Positions 20,663-29,119 of a DNA stretch of 64,000 nt are shown in pieces. This DNA is from Nocardia huaxiensis (lineage in GTDB: Bacteria; Actinomycetota; Actinomycetes; Mycobacteriales; Mycobacteriaceae). Each line of letters begins with the position of its first letter. The first letter of the stretch is position 1. The notes beneath the pieces are model-generated. The model did no database searches and was not told the DNA's origin. It saw nothing but the letters and a program-made list of their open reading frames with translations. The position numbers and the translations under genes are program-made. Location: NCBI RefSeq assembly GCF_013744875.1, contig NZ_CP059399.1, positions 5,332,001-5,396,000 of the forward strand. The letters are read 5' to 3'.

Positions 20663-20992
20663 ATGCGACCACAACCGGCCGCCATCGGATTCCTCCGCCA
20701 CGACATCTCCGGAGCGCAGCAGCAGTGGGATCAGGTGCAGATCCAGCAGCTGGCCCAGCGCCTGGGCTACGACCTGTGCAAGACACTGGTTTTCGGCCCC
20801 GACACCGACCGGCTGATCCAGCGGGTGCGGACCACGGTGTCGCGGCTGGAGGCGGACGCGGTGATCACCCCGAGTCTCGCGCATTTCGGCGGGGAGGTGC
20901 CCGAGGAACTGGTGCGGGTGGCCGACCTGATCACGGTGAGTCCCGAGAACACCTACGCGCGCTGGCTGATTCCGCCGGTCGACGGGCGATGA
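20663..20992 (+). CDS. Small resolvase-like protein of unknown function
   Basis: A 109-residue protein whose layout recalls the N-terminal domain of serine recombinases: AIGFLRHDISG at the start, a QIQQLAQRLGYDL helix, then LEADAVITPSLAHFG. It lacks the normal Y-x-R-x-S active-site context and has no DNA-binding domain, so recombinase activity is doubtful. Similar short actinobacterial proteins often sit next to XRE regulators; here the XRE gene is divergent, 202 bases away. AGGAGAG precedes ATG 20663. Confidence 0.7.
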   Translation: MRPQPAAIGFLRHDISGAQQQWDQVQIQQLAQRLGYDLCKTLVFGPDTDRLIQRVRTTVSRLEADAVITPSLAHFGGEVPEELVRVADLITVSPENTYARWLIPPVDGR

Positions 20993-21045
20993 ATTCCGCG
21001 CCGCCGCCCCGTCTGCACTGACGACTCGACATTCGGAGGTGCAGC

Positions 21046-21903
21046 ATGCCCGCGAACTCTGCCATCCAGCCGACGGTGCTGATCGAGGGCCTGGCGCTCG
21101 GTGAATCACCGCGCTGGCATGAGGGGCGACTGTGGCTCGCGGATTGGCCGGCGGGTGAGGTGCTCACCGTCGAGGCCGACGGCACCAGAACGGTCCAATT
21201 GCGCATGGAGGGCATGCCTTTCTGCTTCGACTGGCTGCCCGACGGACGCCTGCTGATCCTGTCCAACAGCGACGGCCGCAGACTACTGCGCCGCGAACCC
21301 GACGGCACGCTGGGAACCCACGCCGACCTCACCGCCCTGTCGGACCACCCGTGGAACGAGATCGTGGTCGACGCGCACGGCAACGCCTACCTCAACAGCA
21401 TCGGCTTCGACATGATGTCCGGCGAACCGCCCCGCCCCGGCCTGCTCGCCCTGGTCACCCCCGATGGCGCCGCCCGCACCGTGGCCACGGGCCTGCACTT
21501 CCCCAACGGCATGGCCATCACCCCCGACGGCAGCACCGTGATCGTCGCCGAATCCCACGCGAAACGCGTGAGCGCCTTCCCCATCCGGCCCGACGGCACT
21601 CTCGGCCCCCAGCGCCTCTGGGCCGAGGTCGACGGCTACCCGGACGGTATCTGCGTCGACGCCGAGGGTGCGGTCTGGACCGCCGCCATGGAACGCTGTG
21701 TGCGCGTGCACGAGGGCGGCGAGGTCACCGCCGAGGTCGTCCTGGATCGCAGCCCCTTCGCCTGCATGCTCGGCGGCCCCGACGGCACCACGCTGTTCAT
21801 CGTGGCAGCGGAATGGACCGGCGCCGAAGGGATGTCGGCGACCCGGCGCACGGGCCAGGTTCTCACCGCCCGCGCCCCGGCACCCCACGCTGGTCGCCCC
21901 TAG
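21046..21903 (+). CDS. SMP-30/gluconolactonase-like family protein
   Basis: A 285-residue six-bladed beta-propeller enzyme of the lactonase type. The start has the metal-ligand glutamate context GLALGESPRWHEGRLWLADW; NGMAITPDGSTVIVAES and YPDGICVDAEGAVW supply the conserved Asn and Asp metal ligands. The family hydrolyses sugar lactones or related esters; the substrate here is unknown. GGAGG lies six bases before ATG 21046. It ends five bases from the convergent alpha/beta hydrolase gene. Confidence 0.87.
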   Translation: MPANSAIQPTVLIEGLALGESPRWHEGRLWLADWPAGEVLTVEADGTRTVQLRMEGMPFCFDWLPDGRLLILSNSDGRRLLRREPDGTLGTHADLTALSDHPWNEIVVDAHGNAYLNSIGFDMMSGEPPRPGLLALVTPDGAARTVATGLHFPNGMAITPDGSTVIVAESHAKRVSAFPIRPDGTLGPQRLWAEVDGYPDGICVDAEGAVWTAAMERCVRVHEGGEVTAEVVLDRSPFACMLGGPDGTTLFIVAAEWTGAEGMSATRRTGQVLTARAPAPHAGRP

Positions 21904-21908
21904 GCGGT

Positions 21909-22736
21909 TCAGCTGTCCTGCAACACTTCCCGCAGTTTCTTGGCGAACGCGTCGGGCTGCTCCATGAACCCGCCGTGCCCGCCGGGGAACAGCACCGGCT
22001 CGATGCCGAGCAGAGTGCCCAGCCGGCGGGAGGTGCGGTCGCACAGCTGCCCGGCCGATTCGTCGCCGATGCCGATCACGATCTCGGTCGGCACCTGGCG
22101 TAGGCGTTCGGTGTCGGGCACCCATTTCGTGGTGGGACCGAACTCGTGCAGGAAGAAGCGCCGATCCGATTCCAGTGCGCGCGCGTCGCGTTCGCCGCCG
22201 AACATCTCCTGCAGCATCGGCTCGGGCAGGTGCAGTTTCGCGATGGCGAAGAACTGTTTGAACGCGCCGAGGGTGTCACCGGCCTGATAGGTGGCGATCA
22301 TCTGCGCGCCGGCGGCGTGGATGGCCGCACTGTCGTCGAGCAGTTCCGACAGCGGCGGCTCGTGCGCGATGAGCGTGGAGACCAGCTCGGGCCGCGACTG
22401 GGTGAGCGCGAGCGCGGTCACCGCACCGCCACTGGAGCCCAGCACCACCGCGGGCCCGGCGTCGACATGGGTGATCAGCCGGGCGAGATCGTCGGCGCGC
22501 GACTCCGGCGTCGAATCCTGGTCGGGGTCATCGAGTTCGCTGCGGGCCTGGCCGCGCGGATCGGCGGTCAGCACCGTGTACTCCGCGGCCAGCAGATCGG
22601 CCACCGGCGCGAACGGCCCCGAATCCATGGGCGAACCCACCAACGCGAGCAGTGGGCCGCTACCTCGCACTTCGTAGTAGAGACGGGCGTCGGGCACGGT
22701 CAGGATGCCGGAGGTGACGGGTGCGGTCGAGGTCAT
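21909..22736 (-). CDS. Alpha/beta fold hydrolase
   Basis: A 275-residue cytoplasmic hydrolase. The nucleophile elbow is GSSGG with Ser102; the first-strand motif VGSPMDSGPF replaces the usual HGxx oxyanion segment; the histidine is in FPGGHGGFMEQPDAF near the C-terminus. It resembles the small non-haem haloperoxidase/esterase-like hydrolases common in Nocardia, but the substrate cannot be inferred. No partner gene is evident. Confidence 0.86.
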   Translation of the reverse strand: MTSTAPVTSGILTVPDARLYYEVRGSGPLLALVGSPMDSGPFAPVADLLAAEYTVLTADPRGQARSELDDPDQDSTPESRADDLARLITHVDAGPAVVLGSSGGAVTALALTQSRPELVSTLIAHEPPLSELLDDSAAIHAAGAQMIATYQAGDTLGAFKQFFAIAKLHLPEPMLQEMFGGERDARALESDRRFFLHEFGPTTKWVPDTERLRQVPTEIVIGIGDESAGQLCDRTSRRLGTLLGIEPVLFPGGHGGFMEQPDAFAKKLREVLQDS

Positions 22737-23053
22737 TGCTTCTCCCAGCGAGCAGGCGACGTGGTCACCGTTATAGACGGTACGGCCGTCAGAAAATCAC
22801 CGTCGCGGATCGACCGGATTCGGCCCGCCTCGACCGTTTGTTCCGGAGTGGCCGCACGCGCTGTCGCACCGCGGCGCCGTTACCCGGCCACGTTCGAGAC
22901 AAACCCGGGCAGGTGCTACAAACTGGATCGGCGAGTCGGATTGTTTCTGTTGCGCGCGTAGGGAGTACCGTCCATACCGGGTGGTCCGATCCAACTGCAG
23001 GGACGCGGCGGACCGCCTCGACGCACTATCCACGATCGAGGAGCAACACCCCG
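22737..23053. other. Intergenic region, no gene recognised
   Basis: This 317-base region separates the alpha/beta hydrolase and the DUF6907 gene. It should contain two divergent promoters. I see a short inverted repeat GACGG-x5-CCGTC near 22780 but no convincing gene or RNA. The last part carries GAGGAG serving the next gene. Confidence 0.5.
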
Positions 23054-23365
23054 GTGAGCACCACCTACACACCGCCCAGCGCGCCCCCACGTCCCTGCCC
23101 GCCCTGGTGCGTGGAAGACCACGCACCGGACGAGCCGGACAGTCGCTGGTCGCATTACGGCAGCCGGATTCCGGTCGCCCTGTCGCTGGAACATTCCGAT
23201 GCGACGATATTCCTCTACGGCGCAGACGCTTTCGACAACGATGTGCCACGCGACCATGACATCACCATCACCAGCAAAGGCTGGAGCGTGACCCTGAGTC
23301 CCGCCGAAGCCCGCGACCTCGGTGCACTGCTGACCGCCATGGCCGCCAACGCGGAGGAAGCCTGA
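23054..23365 (+). CDS. DUF6907-type small protein
   Basis: A 103-residue protein. The N-terminal signature CPPWCVEDHAPDEPDSRWSHY (Cys, Trp-Cys, His, His) and the C-terminal SLSPAEARDLGALL-like helix match the DUF6907 family of Actinobacteria, often repeated in Streptomyces and Nocardia genomes. Function is unknown; the Cys/His motif may bind a metal. Start GTG at 23054 has GAGGAG at a proper distance. A hairpin terminator follows 14 bases after the stop. Confidence 0.75.
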   Translation: MSTTYTPPSAPPRPCPPWCVEDHAPDEPDSRWSHYGSRIPVALSLEHSDATIFLYGADAFDNDVPRDHDITITSKGWSVTLSPAEARDLGALLTAMAANAEEA

Positions 23366-23379
23366 CCCCGTCCGATCCC

Positions 23380-23408
23380 CACCGCCGGTACATCCTGTGC
23401 CGGCGGTG
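23380..23408 (+). terminator. Hairpin after DUF6907 gene
   Basis: A 13-bp stem with one G/A mismatch position (CACCGCCGGTACA against TGTGCCGGCGGTG), loop TCC, starting 14 bases after the stop at 23365. It fits an intrinsic terminator without a U tract. Confidence 0.75.
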
Positions 23409-23611
23409 CTTCACTCCCCGCCGCCGTCCCGGCCCGGCATCGCCTGCGCCGCGGCTCTTTCCCTCCGCCGCGCCGCCCGCCGGACCACCCGCGCCCGCAG
23501 CTTTGTGATCTTGAACAGATCGGCGGCAAATCCGTTCTCCCCATTGCGTTCTGGTGTATTCCTGGACGCGGGACGCCCGGCGTGCGGGCGAGATCGACGA
23601 GGGGATGGCCC

Positions 23612-24445
23612 ATGATTCTCGTGACGGGCGCGACCGGCAATGTCGGTGCGGAACTGGTGCACACACTCGCCGGAGCCGAACCGGTCCAGGCCCTGGTCCG
23701 AGATCCGCACACCGTCGTGCCACCGGGTGTGCAGGCCGTCACCGCGGATCTGACCGCGCCGCAAACACTCTCCTTCGACGGCGTGCGCGCGCTGTTCCTG
23801 CTGCCCGGCTATCCGGGCGTCGCCACCGCCGCGGCCGCGGCCGGTGTCGAGCACATCGTGCAACTCTCGGGCGTCTCGGCGGCCACCGGCGACACCACCA
23901 ATGCGATCACCCGCTACATGCTGGCCTCCGAACGCGAGGTCATCGAATCCGGAGCGGCCTGGACGATCCTGCGGCCCAGCGCCTTCGACTCCAACGCGCT
24001 GCGCTGGCGGCCGCAACTACGCGACGGCGACACCGTGCGCGCGCCGTTCCCGACCGTGGCCACCGCCTGCCTGGACCCCTACGACCTGGCCGCGGTCGCG
24101 GCGGCCGCGTTCCGGGAGGAAGCGCTGCGTGGGGAAATCCTGTGGCCCACCGGCCCCGAAGCGCTGCGCCCCGCCCAGCAGGTCGCCATTCTCGGCGAGA
24201 TCCTCGGCCGGGCCCTGCACTGTGAGGAACTCACCGACGCGCAGGCGCGCGCGGACCTGTTGCGCAACACGCCCGTCGAATACGTGGACGCCTTCTTCGA
24301 CTTCTATGTCGAGGGAGCCATCGACGAATCGGTGGTGCGCGCCACCGTCGAGGAGGTCACCGGCCGGGCGCCACGCACCTTCGCCCAGTGGGCCACTGTT
24401 CACGCCGACGATTTCCGCGACCGCCAGGCCGGCACCGACAGATAG
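23612..24445 (+). CDS. NmrA/NAD(P)H-binding oxidoreductase-like protein
   Basis: A 277-residue atypical SDR. It begins MILVTGATGNVGAELV, a GxxGxxG NAD(P)-binding motif, followed by a HIVQLSGVSAAT strand and a C-terminal substrate domain; there is no Tyr-x3-Lys, as in NmrA and QOR2-like sensors. GAGGGG precedes ATG 23612. The end overlaps the convergent DUF418 gene by 46 bases, so the C-terminus is encoded opposite the DUF418 C-terminus. Confidence 0.85.
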   Translation: MILVTGATGNVGAELVHTLAGAEPVQALVRDPHTVVPPGVQAVTADLTAPQTLSFDGVRALFLLPGYPGVATAAAAAGVEHIVQLSGVSAATGDTTNAITRYMLASEREVIESGAAWTILRPSAFDSNALRWRPQLRDGDTVRAPFPTVATACLDPYDLAAVAAAAFREEALRGEILWPTGPEALRPAQQVAILGEILGRALHCEELTDAQARADLLRNTPVEYVDAFFDFYVEGAIDESVVRATVEEVTGRAPRTFAQWATVHADDFRDRQAGTDR

Positions 24446-25599
24446 GTGGCCGCGCGCAGCACCCACTCGATCGGGCCGTAGGCGAAACGGCCCATCCACC
24501 ACGCACTCCACCACAGCTGCACGGCGAAGGTCGCCACCGCCAGCACCACGACCACCGCCGGCGGCACCCGATCCGCCAGCGCCGCACCGTATCCCGTGTA
24601 CAACAGCATGAAGATCACCGACTGGGCGAGGTAATTCGACGCCGCCATCCGCCCGGCCGGGGCCAAACGGGCCATCGCGGCGGCGAAACGCGAGCGCGTC
24701 AACCCTACGACAGCGGCCACATAGCCCAGCGTGAGCAGCGGATTCACCAGCTGCTGCAGGCCCGTCCAATACCAGGGCAGCGCACCGTGCGCCGTCCACA
24801 CCACGATGGTCACCAGCGACACGGGAAGTCCCACACCGAATCCCAGCCACAGCGCCCGCGGCGTCCACCGGCGCAGCAGTTCCTCGTCCTCGAACACGCG
24901 ACGCTTGCCGGCCGCCATACCGATCAGGAACATGCCCATGCTCGGAATGCCCTGCCCGACCCAGATGAAGATCATGAACAGCGGGCCCAGCCACAGCTGC
25001 GTGCTCAGCGTGTCGCCGAAACCGCCGGTCATTCCGGCGTGGATGCGCGGCATGTCGAACAACTCGCCCAGTCCCACGAACCCGCCCTTGCCGGGAATGA
25101 ACGCCAGTGCCGAGAACAGCACATACAGCGTGACCCCCGTAATCAGCGCGGTGCGCGGCCGAATCTTGCGCAGCAGCACCAGAATTACGCACAGCGCGGC
25201 ATAGAGCGTGAGAATGTCGCCGATCCACAGCAGCAGCACATGCGCCAGCCCGATCAGGAACAGCGCGCCACTGCGCCGCAGCAATCGCGGCACCGGCGCG
25301 GCCCCCGCCCGCTGCGCCGCGGCGATCTGCAGGGTGAACGAATACCCGAACAGGAACGCGAACAGCAGATAGAACTTGCCCAGGAACAACCCCTCGAGCA
25401 CCGCGTACACGAACCGATCCAGACCGCCGTCATAGCGCAGCGCCAGTGTGTCGCCGCTGCCGGTGAACGAGAACAGCAGTGTCCCGACAAGGGTATTGGT
25501 GATCAGAATCCCGAACAGCGCGAACCCGCGCACAATATCGATCTCACCGATGCGCCGCCCGGCGGCAACCGGAACCGGCGACCCGGCCTGCGTGGACAT
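24400..25599 (-). CDS. DUF418 family membrane protein
   Basis: A 399-residue integral membrane protein with about nine or ten hydrophobic segments. It shows the DUF418/YeiB pattern: N-terminal EIDIVRGFALFGILITNT, LEGLFLGKFYLLFAFLFGYS, GLAHVLLLWIGDILTLYA, and a C-terminal VLWSAWWMGRFAYGPIEWVLRA-like segment containing FxxGPxEWxxR. Its role is not established; the family is related to acyltransferase-3-like membrane proteins. Start ATG at 25599 follows the preceding cis elements directly. Confidence 0.86.
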   Translation of the reverse strand: MSTQAGSPVPVAAGRRIGEIDIVRGFALFGILITNTLVGTLLFSFTGSGDTLALRYDGGLDRFVYAVLEGLFLGKFYLLFAFLFGYSFTLQIAAAQRAGAAPVPRLLRRSGALFLIGLAHVLLLWIGDILTLYAALCVILVLLRKIRPRTALITGVTLYVLFSALAFIPGKGGFVGLGELFDMPRIHAGMTGGFGDTLSTQLWLGPLFMIFIWVGQGIPSMGMFLIGMAAGKRRVFEDEELLRRWTPRALWLGFGVGLPVSLVTIVVWTAHGALPWYWTGLQQLVNPLLTLGYVAAVVGLTRSRFAAAMARLAPAGRMAASNYLAQSVIFMLLYTGYGAALADRVPPAVVVVLAVATFAVQLWWSAWWMGRFAYGPIEWVLRAATYLSVPAWRSRKSSA

Positions 25600-25845
25600 A
25601 CCGCCACGCTAGATCCCGCACCCATGTGCCCACATCCACCGTCAGCAGGCACTTCGACGGAACCTCAGCGGTATTGACAGTGCTACCCGGGTCGGACCCG
25701 CAGACCATCCCGGGGTGATTGCATTCGCTGCATAGGCGCAGTCGGCGTACAGAATCCATGCTCACCATGGCTTTTCCGAGCTCCCCGGAGGACTTCTGTC
25801 CAGCGGACGGTTTCGAGTTCGGGCCGGCGTGCCTGCTCGATGGGG

Positions 25846-26130
25846 TCAGTCGTGCGGCTCGTGGGCCGCGGTGAGTAGTCGCGCCAGTTCGTCGCCGTGG
25901 CCGGTTCTTTCGGCCGCTTCGGTGACGGCGGTGAGCTTGTCCGCGTTCCAGATGTCGAGGTCGGCCATACGACGGAGGTTGTCGGCGGACATGGCGGCGG
26001 CCATCGGCATCAGTTCTGCCCAGGCGTTTTCGCGGTGACAGGAATCGACGAGATGGGTCAGGACGTGCGGGCCCATCTCTGCCACGGCGTCGGCGACGCG
26101 GCCGAGGGTCTCGGTGGTGAGGAACTGCAT
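25846..26130 (-). CDS. Hypothetical helical-repeat protein, probable 3' part of a frameshifted gene
   Basis: Encodes 94 residues from ATG 26130. It is all helical, with the segment SCHRENAWAELMPMAAAMSA as a repeat unit. The frame is also open upstream of the ATG (ALTF before MQFL), five bases from the stop of the preceding gene. The upstream protein ends MHTHDRFAEA, which plus LTFMQFLTTETLGRVADA in this frame aligns with this protein's own repeat. One missing base, for example CCC to CC near 26140, would explain the split. If not, it is a short separate gene without a strong ribosome site. Function unknown. Confidence 0.6.
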   Translation of the reverse strand: MQFLTTETLGRVADAVAEMGPHVLTHLVDSCHRENAWAELMPMAAAMSADNLRRMADLDIWNADKLTAVTEAAERTGHGDELARLLTAAHEPHD

Positions 26131-26135
26131 GAATG

Positions 26136-26786
26136 TCAGGCCTCGGCGAAGCGGTCGTGGGTGTGCATCGCCTGCACGATCTCGCGGATGAGGGGGTCGG
26201 GTAGGCCGGCCAGCACCACTTCGAAGCGGTCCGCGACGGTGTCCAGCTCGGCGTTGAAGGCCACCATCAGCAGGTCCTCGCCGGTGTCGATGTGCGGGAT
26301 CACGTCGAGCAGCTGTTGATCGGTGGCCGCGACCAGGAAGCGCGCCAGGGTGACATAGTCCTTGCGCGCCATCATTTCCCGCATGACCGGGATCAGCACG
26401 GCACTGTCGAATTCCCGCACGATGGGTCCGGCCGCATCCGCGTCCACGTGCACCGACACCTCCGCGAGGAAGTTCACGTCCACATGGCCGATCAATGCCG
26501 CGGCGCGTTCCGGGCTCAGTGAGGTGGCGATCATTCCGCACAGCATCGGGCCGTAGAACCGAGTGGCAATGGCCACCGCCAGCGAATTGGGTACCAGCGC
26601 ACTGACCTTCGCCACCCGATCGAACATGGGCCGGTGCCGCGCATCCAGCGCGTGATGCATTCCCCGTCGAACCCGCCGGATGGCCGACGCATCACCATCG
26701 AGCAGAAACGCCAGCTCCTCCACCGAGGTATGCAACTCGCGGGCGAGCTTCACCACCTCGGCCCGTGCCGCCAAATCGGTCACCAT
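26136..26786 (-). CDS. Hypothetical helical-repeat protein, probable 5' part of a frameshifted gene
   Basis: Encodes 216 residues. After a Ser/Leu-rich N-terminal part that resembles a small HTH-like bundle (LARELHTSVEELAFLLDG), it consists of helical units such as ARKDYVTLARFLVAATDQQL and VVLAGLPDPLIREIVQAM, about 40-45 residues each. It stops abruptly after MHTHDRFAEA, in the middle of a repeat that continues in another frame (see the next gene). Seventeen bases separate it from the small gene upstream (26804-27022), suggesting an operon. No known family function recognised. Confidence 0.7.
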   Translation of the reverse strand: MVTDLAARAEVVKLARELHTSVEELAFLLDGDASAIRRVRRGMHHALDARHRPMFDRVAKVSALVPNSLAVAIATRFYGPMLCGMIATSLSPERAAALIGHVDVNFLAEVSVHVDADAAGPIVREFDSAVLIPVMREMMARKDYVTLARFLVAATDQQLLDVIPHIDTGEDLLMVAFNAELDTVADRFEVVLAGLPDPLIREIVQAMHTHDRFAEA

Positions 26787-26803
26787 CGCCCCCCGGGAAA
26801 TCG

Positions 26804-27022
26804 TCAGGAAAAGAGCATTCGCCGCACTGCCGGGCGCACCAGCCGAGGCACCATGGTCAATCCGCCATCGATCGCCTCGTCCAATTCCCGCTGCCGGGTC
26901 TCTTGCGCGCGTTCGAACGCCTGCCGCAGCACCCGGTACTGATCCTCGTCCAGCTCCCCCAGCGCTTCGAGCTCGCCCCGAGCCACCCCGCTGAGCGCAC
27001 TCAACCGCTCAATCTCGGACAT
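26804..27022 (-). CDS. Small hypothetical protein
   Basis: A 72-residue, largely helical, charged protein: MSEIERLSALSGVARGELEA, then DEDQYRVLRQAFERAQETR, ending in a basic tail PRLVRPAVRRMLFS. The ATG at 27022 is used because all upstream in-frame sequence lies in a divergent promoter region. It is the first gene of a likely three-part operon with the helical-repeat genes, and stands 76 bases from the divergent esterase gene. Confidence 0.6.
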   Translation of the reverse strand: MSEIERLSALSGVARGELEALGELDEDQYRVLRQAFERAQETRQRELDEAIDGGLTMVPRLVRPAVRRMLFS

Positions 27023-27098
27023 ACCGCCCACGCTATCCGAAACCACCTCGCAGAAAAGGCGATTCAGTCTTCGCGATGTCCGGTTAAGGTGACATCCC

Positions 27099-27719
27099 AT
27101 GGCGGAACCGCCGCACACGCACCTTTTCCGTCCGGGGACCGGCACCACCACACCGCCGTTCGTCCTGCTGCACGGTTCCGACGGCACCGAATCGGACCTG
27201 CTGCCCTTCGCCGACGCCTTGGCGCCGGACGCATCGACACTCGCTGTCCGCGGCGCAGTGGCCCTGCCCGGCGGATACGCCTTCTTCCATCGCTTCCCGG
27301 ATCGCCGGCTCGACGAGACCGATATCGCGGCCAGGGCGCCGAGACTGGCGAGTTTCATCGAAACATCCTGCGCCGCTCACAACCTCGCCCAGCGGCCGAT
27401 CGCGATCGGCTTCTCCAACGGCGCCATCATGGCCGCCGCCCTACTGATGACCCGGCCGAGTCTGCTCTCCGGAGCGATCCTGCTCCGCCCCCTGTCCCCC
27501 TTCACAGACGATCCCGCCTTTCGTCTGGACGGGACACCGGTCCTGATCATCGACGGTGAAAAAGACAGCCGTAGATCGCCCGGAGACGGTCTACGGCTGG
27601 CCGAACGGCTGCGTCCCGCAGGAGCCTTGCTCACCCATCATGTTCTGCCCGGCGGGCATTCGATCACCGACGGCGACCGTGACATCGCGCGGGAATGGCC
27701 TGCGGGCACACGGTTTTGA
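27099..27719 (+). CDS. Carboxylesterase/phospholipase-like alpha/beta hydrolase
   Basis: A 206-residue compact hydrolase of the YpfH/MhqD type. HGSDGTESDLL near residue 25 is the oxyanion region, Ser106 in GFSNG the nucleophile, VLIIDGEKD supplies the aspartate and LPGGHSITDGD the histidine. The family acts on small esters or is linked to quinone resistance in Firmicutes. It ends three bases from the convergent narI stop. Confidence 0.87.
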   Translation: MAEPPHTHLFRPGTGTTTPPFVLLHGSDGTESDLLPFADALAPDASTLAVRGAVALPGGYAFFHRFPDRRLDETDIAARAPRLASFIETSCAAHNLAQRPIAIGFSNGAIMAAALLMTRPSLLSGAILLRPLSPFTDDPAFRLDGTPVLIIDGEKDSRRSPGDGLRLAERLRPAGALLTHHVLPGGHSITDGDRDIAREWPAGTRF

Positions 27720-27722
27720 CGG

Positions 27723-28466
27723 CTACTGCACGCGTTCCCAGCCGCGCGGCGGCTTGTGCGCACCGGGACCTGCCACGGCGCGCGAGCGGTAGACGATGTA
27801 GGGGCGGGTGAGATACCAGACGGGGGCGGAGAAGACGTGCACCAGACGGCTGAAGGGCCAGAAGGCGAACAGGGCGCAGGCAGCCAGGGCGTGCAGCTGG
27901 AAGAGCAAGGGCGCGGTGGTCATCAGCTCCGGCTTGGGGTGGAAGTAGAAGATGGAGCGCAGCCAGGGGCCGATGTCCGCACGGTAGTTGTGCGGGTGGC
28001 CGGTGATATTGCCGTAGAGGGTGGCGGTGAGACCCAGCGCCAGGGTCACGCCCAGCAGGACGTACATGATCTTGTCGTTGCGGGTGGTCGCGGAGAAGAC
28101 CGACCCCACGCTGCGGCGACGGTAGATCAGGATGAGCAGACCCACGACGGTGGCGACGCCGGCCGGAGCGCCCATGCCGAAAGACACCGCGTGATAGGTG
28201 CTCTCGCTGATCCCGATGGCGTCGGTCCAGGACTCGGGAATGGCCAGGCCCAGCACATGTCCCAGGAAGACGAAGATGATGCCGTAGTGGAACAGCGGGC
28301 TGCCCAGGCGCAACAGCCGGTTCTCGTAGATCTGCGAGGAGCGGGTGGTCCAGCCGAACTTGTCGTAGCGGTAGCGCCAGATCAGGCCGACGACGAAGGC
28401 GGCCAGGGCGGCGTACGGGATCGCCACCCACAGCAGGATTTCCGAGGTGCTCACCGTCTGTGTCAT
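27723..28466 (-). CDS. narI: Respiratory nitrate reductase gamma subunit
   Basis: A 247-residue di-haem cytochrome b that anchors NarGH to the membrane and oxidises menaquinol/quinol. Five hydrophobic helices are seen. Haem-ligand histidines are in the FHYGIIFVFLGHVLGL helix (His-His spaced ten) and in the LFQLHALAACALFAFWPFSRLVHVF helix pair near the C-terminus. The start ATG overlaps the narJ stop by four bases. Last gene of narGHJI. Confidence 0.96.
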   Translation of the reverse strand: MTQTVSTSEILLWVAIPYAALAAFVVGLIWRYRYDKFGWTTRSSQIYENRLLRLGSPLFHYGIIFVFLGHVLGLAIPESWTDAIGISESTYHAVSFGMGAPAGVATVVGLLILIYRRRSVGSVFSATTRNDKIMYVLLGVTLALGLTATLYGNITGHPHNYRADIGPWLRSIFYFHPKPELMTTAPLLFQLHALAACALFAFWPFSRLVHVFSAPVWYLTRPYIVYRSRAVAGPGAHKPPRGWERVQ

Positions 28467-29119
28467 CGTCGGCCTCCTGCGACTGTCGGCATTCCCAGGT
28501 CCGCGGGCATGTAGGTGGGTGGGGCGAACGGTTCCAGGCCCACGCCCTCGTCGGGTGGGCCGGCGGCGACGAGTTTCGCGATGGCGGCCTGCTCGTCACC
28601 GCGCAGCGGCGGCAGCGTGGCCGACACCGACTCGAGCACACCGGTCCACGCAGAACCGGCCTCGCGCAACGCCAGTCGCATGACCTCGAGTCCGGCCCGA
28701 TGCTCGATCAGCAACCGCTGTCCCGGCCCGGGATGCGCGGACGCGAATTCCAGGACCACCGCGAGGTGGTCGGGCAGCTCACCCTCGTCGAGCAGCAGGC
28801 CGTGATCGCGATACACCTGCTTGAACCGCAGCAGCGCCATGCCCCGCTTGCGGGTGTCCCCGTGCGCGAACCAGGTGAGATACGGGCTGAACCGCTTGCG
28901 ATGATCGAAGGTGTCCACGAATTCGGTGGCCAGCGCGAGCGGTTCACCGGTTTCGAGGTGGATCAGCAGCGGCTGCAACGGTGCACCGAGTGCATCCGGT
29001 AGCGCGGCGGCCGAACGGCGCAGCAGCGGAAGCCAACCCAGCAGGTCGGCATCCGGATAGCTGAGCAGCAGCGACTGCACCTGCCAGGCGGTACTGCGCT
29101 GGGTGTCGGTCAGTTTCAT
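28463..29119 (-). CDS. narJ: Nitrate reductase molybdenum cofactor assembly chaperone
   Basis: A 218-residue TorD/NarJ-family chaperone that binds NarG before cofactor insertion and is not part of the final enzyme. Conserved elements: WQVQSLLLSYPD at the start, the YVDTFDHRKRFSPYLTW-type segment (here EFVDTFDHRKRFSPYLTWF), and GDTRKRGMALLRFKQVY. The ATG overlaps the narH stop and the stop overlaps the narI start. Confidence 0.95.
   Translation of the reverse strand: MKLTDTQRSTAWQVQSLLLSYPDADLLGWLPLLRRSAAALPDALGAPLQPLLIHLETGEPLALATEFVDTFDHRKRFSPYLTWFAHGDTRKRGMALLRFKQVYRDHGLLLDEGELPDHLAVVLEFASAHPGPGQRLLIEHRAGLEVMRLALREAGSAWTGVLESVSATLPPLRGDEQAAIAKLVAAGPPDEGVGLEPFAPPTYMPADLGMPTVAGGRR

Noticed and set aside
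22737..23053. Possible tRNA or CRISPR in gene-free gaps
   Set aside because: No cloverleaf-like TpsiC signature (GGTTCGA-N-TCC) and no regularly spaced repeats were found in this or the other gaps.
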